Below are positions 54,091-63,353 of a DNA stretch of 64,000 nt, one piece after another. The notes beneath the pieces are model-generated. The model had not been told where the DNA came from. It saw nothing but the letters and a program-made list of their open reading frames with translations, and made no database searches. Made by a program: the position numbers and the translations under genes. Each line of letters begins with the position of its first letter. Position 1 is the stretch's first letter. Location of the stretch: contig NC_133538.1 of NCBI RefSeq assembly GCF_048544455.1, positions 24,819,469 through 24,883,468 of the forward strand. The letters run 5' to 3'. Origin of the DNA: Silene latifolia. Lineage: Eukaryota; Streptophyta; Magnoliopsida; Caryophyllales; Caryophyllaceae.

Positions 54091-55548
54091 ATGGAAGATG
54101 CTTTTAACAAACTCACTAAGGCCGTGAACCTCATGATGACCAGAATGGATGCGATCGAATCCAAGCTGGGTGAAGATTCCTCTTCATCTACCCCACCTCT
54201 GACTGATCTGGAGAAACGGTTCAAATTCATTGAAGACCGTCTGAAACTCTCCCAGGGGAAGAACATCCACTACGAAAATGCTAGGGCCTATGCCCCAGTT
54301 CAGGATAAGTTGCCCACAAACATGGTACTCACTGATATCCCAAAGTTTAAGGGCACAGAAGATCCAGTCCACCATGTTAAGGCCTATAAGGGGTACTTAG
54401 CACTGAAGGGCGTGCCTGCTGACATGCTCTCTGAAATTTTTGCTCAAACTCTGGATGAACACCCGAAGGCGTGGTTCTATAATCTTGACCTTAAGAACTT
54501 CTCCACTTTCGAAGATATTACGGTGGAGTTCTGCAAGCACTATGCTGATAATGTCGAGATTCGAACCAAAATAAGAACATTGGAGGTGATGACACAGAAA
54601 GACAAAGAAGGCTTTACTGAATTCCTTGCAAGATGGCGCGCTGAAAGCGTGAAATTAGCCAAGAAGCCTGACGAAGTTGAAATGGTAGTTAAGTTCGTAA
54701 AGAATCTAAGACCTATTTACCGCAATGCTCTGAAATACCAGAATTTTGGCTCTTTCAAAGAATTGATAAGAATCGGGATAAAGGTAGAAGATGATGTCAT
54801 TAGGGGAGAGGCTGAAAAGCCGAAAGGGTACCAAGGGGCCTCATCGGCTAAGGGCAAGGCCCTAGCAACGGCCCATATTGATAAATCCATCAATCTCTTA
54901 GAAGGGCAATCGAAGAAGTCGCAGCGCCAAACACCTAGGGCATTCACTGGTATTGGATGCACTTATACATACGCTCTCCAAAGGCTCATAGCCCAAGGAA
55001 TGCTGAAGCCTATTGGTCCAATTTCGGACCCTCCCACTGAACAACAAGGTAAATGGTATAAACCAAATGCCTATTGTGCCTTTCATCAAGGGAAAGGCCA
55101 TGATACTGAAAGGTGCTATCGACTGAAGCACGAAATCCAAGACATGATTGAGAATGGAACACTCCCAATCCCAACTGTTAAACCCAATAACATCACCAAT
55201 CCATTTGGCGATCACGCCAACTTTGTTTCTGTCGAAGACAATGTCGATTATTCCCATCTTATCCGCCCATGTCACTTGAAAGGGGTGTTTATCGGGAAAA
55301 TATTTGTGGATTGCTTTGAATTCTTGCCAAACCCAAAGAATGAAATTCAAGTCGGGAGTCTTGCTCTAGAATGTACTCCTCTCGTTAACGAAGTTAATAA
55401 AAGACAATTCGATTCACCAACCTTCATCATTGGCGTAGATCCTCAGAGGACTACCTCGGGATGGAGGCAGACCATCGAAGGGATCAAGGACAAAAGCCGA
55501 GCATCTAAGTTGACAACTGAACAAGGGAAAGCTTTTGACCAGATTTGA
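54091..55548 (+). CDS. R7 gag
   Basis: This intact structural protein has about 485 residues from the methionine at 54091 (MEDAFNKLTKAVNLMMTRMD), chosen because similarity to R5 gag begins there; the frame is open from 53911. A coiled coil comes first, then the capsid-like part (LTDIPKFKGTEDPVHHV, KAWFYNLD, the ADNVEI region, DKEGFTEFLARWR), then a C-x2-H-x4-H-x4-C motif (CAFHQGKGHDTERC). The tail ends near TTEQGKAFDQI. It keeps an open frame in an element that has lost protease and polymerase, which fits gag being kept for packaging in cis. It has no His/Asn repeat tail, unlike R5. Confidence 0.85.
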   Translation: MEDAFNKLTKAVNLMMTRMDAIESKLGEDSSSSTPPLTDLEKRFKFIEDRLKLSQGKNIHYENARAYAPVQDKLPTNMVLTDIPKFKGTEDPVHHVKAYKGYLALKGVPADMLSEIFAQTLDEHPKAWFYNLDLKNFSTFEDITVEFCKHYADNVEIRTKIRTLEVMTQKDKEGFTEFLARWRAESVKLAKKPDEVEMVVKFVKNLRPIYRNALKYQNFGSFKELIRIGIKVEDDVIRGEAEKPKGYQGASSAKGKALATAHIDKSINLLEGQSKKSQRQTPRAFTGIGCTYTYALQRLIAQGMLKPIGPISDPPTEQQGKWYKPNAYCAFHQGKGHDTERCYRLKHEIQDMIENGTLPIPTVKPNNITNPFGDHANFVSVEDNVDYSHLIRPCHLKGVFIGKIFVDCFEFLPNPKNEIQVGSLALECTPLVNEVNKRQFDSPTFIIGVDPQRTTSGWRQTIEGIKDKSRASKLTTEQGKAFDQI

Positions 55549-56804
55549 AATTATGAGTCAGGATCTATTTTCTTATCTTAGTCAAGTCGAGTCTAGGACT
55601 TTCTTTTCCTGAAGTTGAGTCGTTTGTTCCGCGATGACCTAGGGTGTGTCCTAGGAATCGTTCCTTCGAGTCTTTTAAGCATTTTTCATTCCAATAAAAG
55701 TCGCAGTTTCGTTTCCAAATATGTCTTGTTTCCAATCCTCAATCATTCCAAAACATGATAAAATGCACAACACACTCAAAGGCATCTCTGGGGTAGAAAT
55801 ATGTCCCGTTTCAAAATGTAAGGTACAATAGGATTCCGTGTTTGATTCCTTTACCTATTTCATGTCTGGCGCTAGAAAACCTCCATCAGAACCGGTGCTT
55901 TTGACAAGCTTTTAGATGATTCTATGACGAACCCGAACTAGCACCTTGTTTCCCCTATCGATGACGGAAGGCAAGCCTTTTCCCCATAAAATCATCCCAT
56001 CTCGAAGAGAGAAGATATCAACCCGTTCTAACAAGGAATTGTTAGTTCTTACCCAAATTAGTTGGCGAAGCCCATTTTTCAAGGTGTATCCATTTATGAC
56101 TAAGAGAATGAATAGAAGATCATTTTCAAAGAGAGAAAAAAAAAAAGATGAAAAAGAATGAAAAAATGAGAAAAAGAGAAAAAGAGAAAAATTGGAAAAA
56201 TGAAAAAAATGAAAAAAAAGAAAAATGAAAAAAAAAAGATGAAAGAAAAAGAAAACAAAAAAAAATGTTGAAGTTATTGCAGAGTGCTTTTGGTTGGATG
56301 TCGAAGTTACGGAAGCCAGAAGTCAAGTCAAGTACCCATAGTTGAGGTTCAATGGGCGAAGCCCAAAAGCGTAAGTAGTGACCTCTTTACCCTTTAAGTC
56401 CTTCCTGAGACAGTTACAAGGGGATAGTCAGGAATTTTGAGAATCATTCCGCTTGTGCTGTTACACCCAGCCTTTAGGGTCCAGATATGGAAATTTGAAC
56501 CCACATTGTTTTCCAACCCATTTGCACTCGGATTTCGTCAAAACCGAGACACCTTTCCAACCACGATCTAAGCCATAACCCGTTAGCCTTAACACCACAA
56601 AACGAACCTTCAGAATGATGGTTTACCTTGCGAACCTATTTTTACCAAGCTCCACATCCCAAAAGATCCAAGCCTTTTTGTACCAACCCTAGACACGGGA
56701 TTTAACAGTACCTTACAGGCTAGAATGGGATACGACATGGTACTTTAGGTGAAACCTTCGAGTGTGTCCACATTATCAAAATACCAATTTAATGCACCTT
56801 CATC

Positions 56805-56854
56805 GAACTACGTCGGATTTGATTTCGCTCCACGCGGATACGTAGACAGTCCTT
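56805..56854 (+). ncRNA. Tat-type hairpin element, copy 3 (R7)
   Basis: Outer arms CTACG and CGTAG. Inner arms TTCGC and GCGGA (one G-U pair) around loop TCCAC. ACAGTCC follows, as AGTCC does in R5. Confidence 0.6.
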
Positions 56855-57683
56855 CTGAACAAGGGATTCAATCCACTCATCAACCAAGTTGTCATGTTGT
56901 CGGTTTCTTACGGGTCTTAACCAAGTCCAAATGAAGCCACCTTTGTTTGAGTCGGTCTTAGCACTCGATGTAGGCTAGGATGAGGATATAGGTTCGAATG
57001 AATAGTATCGAGTCTCAGAATGAGCTTTATCTAATGGTTTAGGCAAAGATGCTGAGTCACATAGATGTGGGTTTGCGATGGGAATAGAAAATATGAAAAA
57101 CCCGCTGAAAAGAAAGAAGGCGTGGAAGAAAAAATAGTAAAAGCCCGCTGAAAAGAAAGAAGGCGGTGGCAAGAAATGATGAAACTCGCTGAAAAGAAAG
57201 GAGGCGAGGAGAAGAGTGACAGAATGTTCCCAACAAAAGTCATGTGTGATGTCTAAGTGTTCTCATAAAATCAGTCTGTGTTTAGTGTCTGGGCGAAGCC
57301 AACGTTGTTGCTCCGTGAGTTTAATCCACCTTGTCAATGCCAAGTGATCTTGATTCCCATATGCCCTCGGGAGCACGCCCATGCCATACGAAATCTTCGT
57401 CCCAAGTCCGACGACCTTGTGATTCCCGTTTGTCATCTTTTGGCGTCAGAATGGCCAATTTACATTTCTACCTCAAATAAGTCAATAATTGAAATAAAAC
57501 CCGTGCACACTTGCGGTTTTATTTTAGTTTTTGTTTTACGGTAGCGGGCTACGCCCACGTTGTTTACGGGTCATACGGAGTGTCTGAGTCGTATTTCATG
57601 CTCACCCATCAAGGTTCGATTTCAAAATTTCAAAATTCCAAAATTTTCTAAATTTCAAAATTCGAAAAACTTTTTGCGAATTG

Positions 57684-57905
57684 TGGATAGATGATCCAAG
57701 TAGTGGAATCTTTGTGGGTCGATGATCCAATCCTTCGAAATTCAAAAATTCAAAATTCAATTTTTGAAGGGCCGATGGCCCAATATTCTAAATGATGACA
57801 AATTCGAAATTCGGGTCGATGACCCAATTATTCAAAATTTTCAAATTCAATTTTCGGGTCGATGACCCAATCTTTCAAATGATCCAATTTTAAGATCGAT
57901 GATCC
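57684..57905 (+). repeat. Array of GAT-triloop hairpins in R7
   Basis: About six units of the form GGGTC-GAT-GACCC or variants start at 57684, 57716, 57769, 57813, 57856 and near 57893. One unit is GGGCC-GAT-GGCCC, with both arms changed. Between them are AATT- and TTCAAA-rich spacers. Confidence 0.75.
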
Positions 57906-57974
57906 AAACGTGCTTATGTGATGATTATTGCTTGTACATTTTCTATGTTTCAAATATAGCAGGATATGCTTCAA

Positions 57975-58044
57975 CTGGGGGCTCTAAAGTCTTCGACTTT
58001 AGAGCCATCACAAACTGGGGGCTCTGAAGCCGTTGGCTTCAGAG
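57975..58044 (+). repeat. Two purine-tract plus hairpin units in R7
   Basis: ACTGGGGGCTC occurs twice, each time running into a hairpin. The first has 12-bp arms GGCTCTAAAGTC and GACTTTAGAGCC with loop TTC (57980-58006). The second has 10-bp arms CTCTGAAGCC and GGCTTCAGAG with loop GTT (58022-58044). The tract resembles the true one at 58566. Confidence 0.85.
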
Positions 58045-58284
58045 AACATTATCAAGGTGTAAGGATGACATCCACCAAGAATTCAATTCAATACAAGAGT
58101 ATGAAATGGAAGAATTCTATAGCTGAAAGCAAATGATGAAAGTGGCGGCAACCTCCTCGGAAAGTCCCGTCCCATTTTGACACACCGCCAAAGAGATGAT
58201 AAGCTTTGGGCAAGTGTCAGCAGATGATGAATTTTGGACAAGTGCCAGCAGATGATAAACTTTGGGCATGTGTCAGCAATTGCC

Positions 58285-58333
58285 GAACTACGACGCGGGT
58301 TTGATTCCGTCAGAAACGGATACGTAGGCACCT
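58285..58333 (+). ncRNA. Tat-type hairpin element, copy 4 (R7)
   Basis: Outer arms CTACG and CGTAG. Inner arms TCCGT and ACGGA around loop CAGAA. The 5' linker GGTTTGATT is the same as in the other copies. Confidence 0.6.
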
Positions 58334-58565
58334 AAGGATAAGGCTAAATCCACCATATATGCAATTTATGGGTCGACGAGCAATAATGACAATTTGACGC
58401 AACAGAACCAAGAGTTAATCCCCGACGAAGTTTCAGGTATGATCTCTTCTTATGGCTGGCGAGCTTATATACGCAAGTCTAATGGACTATAAACGACCCG
58501 CAGAATCCTCAGGTCGAGAGGGACCTGGGGTATACTTTGACTTTCGCCTTGTCCAAGCCTCAGTC

Positions 58566-58578
58566 AAAGTGGGGGCTC
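58566..58578 (+). promoter_or_regulatory. R7 polypurine tract
   Basis: AAAGTGGGGGCTC ends at the 3' LTR and is identical in type to that of R5. Confidence 0.8.
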
Positions 58579-61500
58579 TGTAGATACCCGTATCCGTCGA
58601 TATTGGAATTTATAGAGAACCCGACAAACACCCGATGATGATAGGACACATGTATTCTTTAGTTGTCATTGTCATTATTTGGGCTCGTTTTACGATGTAG
58701 AATGAGCGTTGTCGACGAACTAGTTTATTACTTTAAATGATATTTAAATTAAATGTTTTTTTTTAAAGTGAATTCATTTTATTGTTTTAATTTGAATTTA
58801 TTTTCTTAAATTTATTTTATTGAAAATAAAATATATTTTTTATTTGAAAAAACATTCTTTAGTTATTTTATTTGAAAAATCAATTTATATCGTTTATAAA
58901 CCGTATTTGAAGAACTCAATTTTTTACGATGGTTTTATACGCGATTTTTGAGCTCGTTTTCTATTTGATTTGGGCTCGATTTTCGACGCACTTTCGGCCC
59001 AATCCCCTCTCCTTCAACCCGTGTTCAAATCCCAGCCAAAACCCACCACAAAACCCTGGCTTAGCCCTCCCAAATCACGTCCCAAACAGCCCAACACCAC
59101 CTTCGCTGCTCTGTTTTGCAGCCCCAAATCCGACACCAAAACTGCCCCGTATTCGACTCCAATGCGACCCATATCTCACCTCCCACCTAGCCCATATATC
59201 AAGCTATAATTCCAAGCCCTTTACCGTGCAACCCACGTCCAAACTCCTTCACAAACCTCACGCAACAAGCAGCCCCCCTGTTTTCATTCTCCAAACCCGA
59301 GCCCAATCAAACACTTCCAAACCCGCTCCAAACGGCTACGAAACCCGTGCCCATGACCACCCATCCACACCTGACTATCCTAAACATATTACCATGCCTT
59401 GACCACCAAGAAACACCCCTCAAAAACCCTACACGAGCTCATGAAAGCTGCTGGACAGCAGCAGCGAAGCAAACCGAGCCCGACTGCTTGTTGCTCTCTT
59501 TTACCCTACTTTAGCTCCCTATAAATACCTCCCCTCTGCCATACTTTTATTCCTATAAGTTCTCCATACATACTACCGTCACTCACAAGCATTAAACTCC
59601 AGAAACAAACCCTAATTGCCTCTCAAAACCCTCGACAAAACCGAGACATCCAAACTGAAACAGTTTGTGTCTCTCTCGAAATACAATTCGTTTCCCCTTC
59701 AAATCTCCATTAAAATTCGAGTTTCTTGTTCCTAATTAACCACATGACATCCATCTACATCTTAAACAAAGATTCACGACCCAAATTGACCTTGAGAGTA
59801 CACGAATCCCCTCGAAAAACAGAGTGTCATACACTCTGTTTTCGCGGCTTTTCCTGTCTGTCCAGTTCTGTTTGTGCTCGTTTTTCGTGCCCAATAACTC
59901 AGAACGAGCGTAGTTTGTTTCAAGATCTTTGTTCTCCTCTCTTTCTAGTTTTCAAAACATCTTTTAAATCTAATTTTCACCGTGAAATGAGTGAGAAATC
60001 GCAGTTTGAAAGTTGATGTCCAGATTTACAAAAAACGTGTTGTTTGCTTTGTTCCTTCGTCGACGACGGCCTCTCGAGATAAAATCTACCATCGATTACG
60101 ACCCAAGACGGTGTCAACGATACATGTAGGTTGAGGGTGCATCAAATCTTCCTCCTTTCCTTTTTATTTCGTTCTTTTATGTTTATTTTTTATTGTTCAT
60201 TTTACGTTGTTTATCGTTTTGTTTGTCGTTTGATATCGTTAACTATGAAACTAGTTTAATCCGAGTATGAGTTAAAGTACCACCACGAACACCCGCGTTG
60301 ACTTGAGATGGGAAATAAATCCGCTACATCGGTCGGTCGTATCCCCCATCTCATTTATATATCCTCGTGTTCAAGGTAGGGCATTAATAAAACGAATCAT
60401 AACTTCGTTCCTCGCTTTTGACCCCTTGCTTGTTTCGTTCAATTCGACCTACCCTAGGACCCGTTGCATGTTAGTTCGACCCCTGTTTGTTAACATATGA
60501 TTTGTTTAGACGACTTCAGATCGATTAAATAACCTAATTAGACATGTTAGGGTGCTTCGACACAAGCATTATAATCGACCAACAATTCTATAACCTAATT
60601 GAATGCATCTCTCTTTTCACCTAATTTCTCGCTAGTATAAGAGTGCGTGATTAGCACCTTCTTATTAACACTCCACGAGTTAACTTAATTAGCGAACTTG
60701 ACCTAATTCGACCCTTTTAGGCCGTGTAGAACACTCGGTTTCAGGCGAAGCCTTCTGACCTCTTTATCATCAATTTCTAATGTATATCCTATATCGCTTT
60801 GCAAATCTATCTAACCTAATGAACCTAACCTAGGAACTAGGGTGGCCGTGCCTGGGGCCGTGTGCTTGGCTGTGCCTTTTGTCATTCTTGCTTCATCTTT
60901 ATATCGTTTATTCATTGTTGTTTTGTATTTTGTAATTTCCTTTTGCTTATCGAGTCGTCTCTTGTAATTCACTTGTAATTAGTTTTCTTTTGGGTCGAGT
61001 CAATCGATTTATAAAAACCTTAGTCTTATTTGGTTATATAGTTGTGCTCCAATTCATGTAAGAGTGTAGTAAATCGCATGTTGTTTAAAGCAACATGGCC
61101 CGATTTATGCTAATGCATGCTTTGGTGTGTGACCCAATGTCTAATTCGATAAGATTAAGCGAAAGCACGCATTACGAGGAGTGACCCAAGGCCGTGAGTT
61201 ATGTAAACCGTGGGCCACCCCTTTGTGCACGTTTTCCTAGGCCGAATGGCCATGTGTCGTGTATGGTGTCGTATATAGCAATTGTATTTAGATCGAGTTG
61301 TATCTCTAAATTCTCGTTGTGTCGGCATGAAATGCCTGGGTTGTAATAGGGTAGGTCCCAACAGCTCCCCCATTCCCCTTAAGCCTTGTTTGCTTTGTAT
61401 GTTGTTAGATCAATCAACCCACATGCTAAATTACAACTTTGACAAAGTTAGTTTAGTTGCATCTAAATCGACATAGAAACCTCACATGCCTTGGTTTTAA

Positions 61501-61910
61501 AACGATGTTTTCATATCATATATCGTCGTAGCTACGACCTTGTTTGAAATCCGATACTTGACTTAGTAGAGGCCGTTATTGACAGGCGGGGTTAGGTGTC
61601 CTTATGGGCTTCCTAACACGTACCCTCACCCCTTTCTCAAGATCTATGGTTTGTGGATCCATCTAAATACCATTGGATTACGAGAGTCATTCAAATCGAG
61701 TGATATAGGGTACAAGTCTTTATCTTTAATCACTCGTAGTCGATTGGCTTTATGCTTTTCGATGAAAGGTGTAAAGTTGACTAGAACGGTTCCAAGTTCT
61801 CATAAAACTTGGTGGCGACTCTAATTTGTCTTAATTCGATTCGAAAGAACCTCGAGTCGATTATGCCTAGTGTGGATCCCGCGGACGCAGTTCCGTGGGC
61901 CTTGTCCACA
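58579..61910 (+). repeat. R7 3' LTR
   Basis: 3332 bp, without the MITE, otherwise very close to the 5' LTR. TATA at 59520-59527. The CTTTC duplication follows at 61911. Confidence 0.93.
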
Positions 61911-62751
61911 CTTTCTCATTTTCAAAACCAAGGGAGGCCCCCTTACACCGCCGGCATGCTCGCGCCTCATGTGGCTGCCTGGAGCAGGGTCTGTTCCCCT
62001 TCCAGCACTAGTCTAGGACGATCCCGACTCCGATTAACCCGGATATAGGACGGATCAGATGACTATTTCTTCATTCAAAAATCATATTTGCAAAATGCCC
62101 TACTAAGACAAATGGATCACGTTATCCACTATAAACCTAATACGGTAAATGGATGTTTAATTTCCGTCTTGCATGCAAATCAACCATAAATCCAACTTGA
62201 CATCTTATACTTGATACTTGGATTAAATTAACCGACTTATAAATCTCTCACATGTTAGGTTTAAAATTATTGGATGCACATTCATGCATTTAAACCGTTT
62301 TATCAACTTTTACATTCAACCAACCAAGATCGATCATTAGAGGCCGCTACCGCGGGCGGGATTGGGTGTCTGATTAAAGGGCTTCCCAATACGTACCTTC
62401 ACCTCTTACTCAGAAACTTTGGATAGTGGACGACCTTATCCAGGCGTTTAGAGTCATTCTAGAGATAGAATGCTAAAGAGGGACGATTCCTTATCTTTAG
62501 TACCTATGTCAAATACTGCTTTGTGCTTCGTTTGACCGAGGTATAAAGTGGATTCGAACGGGTTCCAAGCATCCCACAAATGCTTGGTGGCGACTCCGAA
62601 CATATCTAATCGTTTCGAGACCCTTACCGAGACGAAACCGACCGATCTAAAACGATCCGATCGAAAGCATTTTTACGCCGCCGAGCGTGGCTTTTAAAAG
62701 ACCGTTGTATGTCCACAGATCGGCTGGGCTTGTAGGTGGGCCATGTCCACA
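61911..62751 (+). repeat. R5 3' LTR, last segment
   Basis: It matches the R5 5' LTR from about 22539 to its end and stops at GTCCACA. A GCTCGCGCCTC motif lies at 61958. The R5 duplication GTTCT follows at 62752-62756. Confidence 0.9.
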
Positions 62752-62756
62752 GTTCT

Positions 62757-62883
62757 AAAATGTGTTGAGAGAAAATAAGAGGGTCTAATCTAATGTGTGT
62801 GTAAAATAATGAGAGAGTACAATATCCTTCACTCTAATAATACTAATATTAACCATTATAATAATAGTAATAATAGTAGTAGT
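62757..62883 (-). mobile_element. R2 LTR remainder or flanking DNA
   Basis: This sequence directly continued 21047 before R5 inserted, so it is probably the outer end of the R2 5' LTR or DNA just outside it. It is AT-rich with TAATAG trinucleotide-like repeats before R8. No gene. Confidence 0.45.
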
Positions 62884-63353
62884 TGATGCGTGTCCTAAAT
62901 ATGATGTTTTACACCCTATTTCACACGCATTTCAGAGCTCAACTATGTAGTTTATGCTACTATTTTCCCTATTTCCGTCTACTTTCGTGTTTTTTGTGTA
63001 ATATTGCAGAAATGTGAAGAATCCAGCGGAAATCGAGCCGAATCCGTCCCTAAGTGCTTGGCATAGGATTTGACATGAAGATTTGACTCGGGAAATGAAC
63101 TTGGTGCGCGTAGCAAGGCCTGAAAGATATATTTTGCGAGAGTTTCAGAAGCGGATTACCAGCTAACTTGGTATATAGACTGACCTACATGGTCTATAGA
63201 CTCGAGAATCTTTGAAACAGTTGATCTAGAAAGAGCAATCAATCGATTGATCGTCCCAGTGGTCGATCGACCACACCACGAAACTGACGCGCAAATTAAA
63301 AGATGAGAGTTAGAAGCCCACTTGTAATTAGGTTTTAGGGATAAGAATCACGC
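62884..63353 (+). mobile_element. R8: start of an R3-like LTR
   Basis: TGATGCGTGTC and the next 400 bases align with the R3 LTR with frequent differences, including the CACACGCATTTCAGAGCTC block and the palindrome pairs. It is broken off at 63353 by R9, at the place corresponding to about 3960 in R3. The rest lies beyond the window. Confidence 0.75.
63170..63272. repeat. Two palindrome pairs with changed cores (R8 LTR)
   Basis: The first pair starts at 63170 and 63191 and has cores TATATAGA and TCTATAGA. The second pair starts at 63241 and 63261 with TCGATTGA and TCGATCGA. Pair steps are 21 and 20 bp and pair distance is 71 bp, as in R3. Confidence 0.85.

Larger units (their letters stand above)
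55549..58565 (+). other. R7 non-coding 3' region
   Basis: Three kilobases where pol would be expected hold no gene. Contents: a purine-rich tract (56130-56275, A and G with ATGAAAAA units), two hairpin elements (56805-56854 and 58285-58333), three copies of CGCTGAAAAGAAAG (about 57105-57205, step about 42 bp), an array of triloop hairpins (57684-57905), and two PPT-linked hairpins (57975-58044). Confidence 0.75.
49328..61910 (+). mobile_element. R7: Tat-type element with gag only
   Basis: LTRs at 49328-52971 and 58579-61910 start TGTAGATACC and end TCCACA. The target duplication CTTTC is at 49323-49327 and 61911-61915. The 5' LTR is longer by a 314-bp MITE. The interior has an intact gag followed by 3 kb with hairpins and repeats but no protease or polymerase. 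Its gag, purine tract and hairpin elements resemble those of R5, so a Tat element could supply enzymes. It is a large gag-only derivative with intact ends. Confidence 0.93.
21048..62751 (+). mobile_element. R5: Tat/Ogre-type element, interrupted by R6 and R7
   Basis: The LTRs start TGTAGATAC and end at CACA. The target duplication GTTCT is perfect at 21043-21047 and 62752-62756, although the element now spans 41.7 kb with its insertions (about 19 kb without them). The order is LTR, tRNA-Arg primer site, leader with a 60-bp array, gag, protease, RT, RNase H, archaeal-type RNase H, integrase, paired hairpins, antisense gene, 75-bp and 57-bp arrays, purine tract, 3' LTR. The dual RNase H and the antisense ORF are Tat-lineage traits. 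Stops and frameshifts show it is dead. The amplified tandem repeats recall Retand of Silene, by memory only. Confidence 0.9.
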
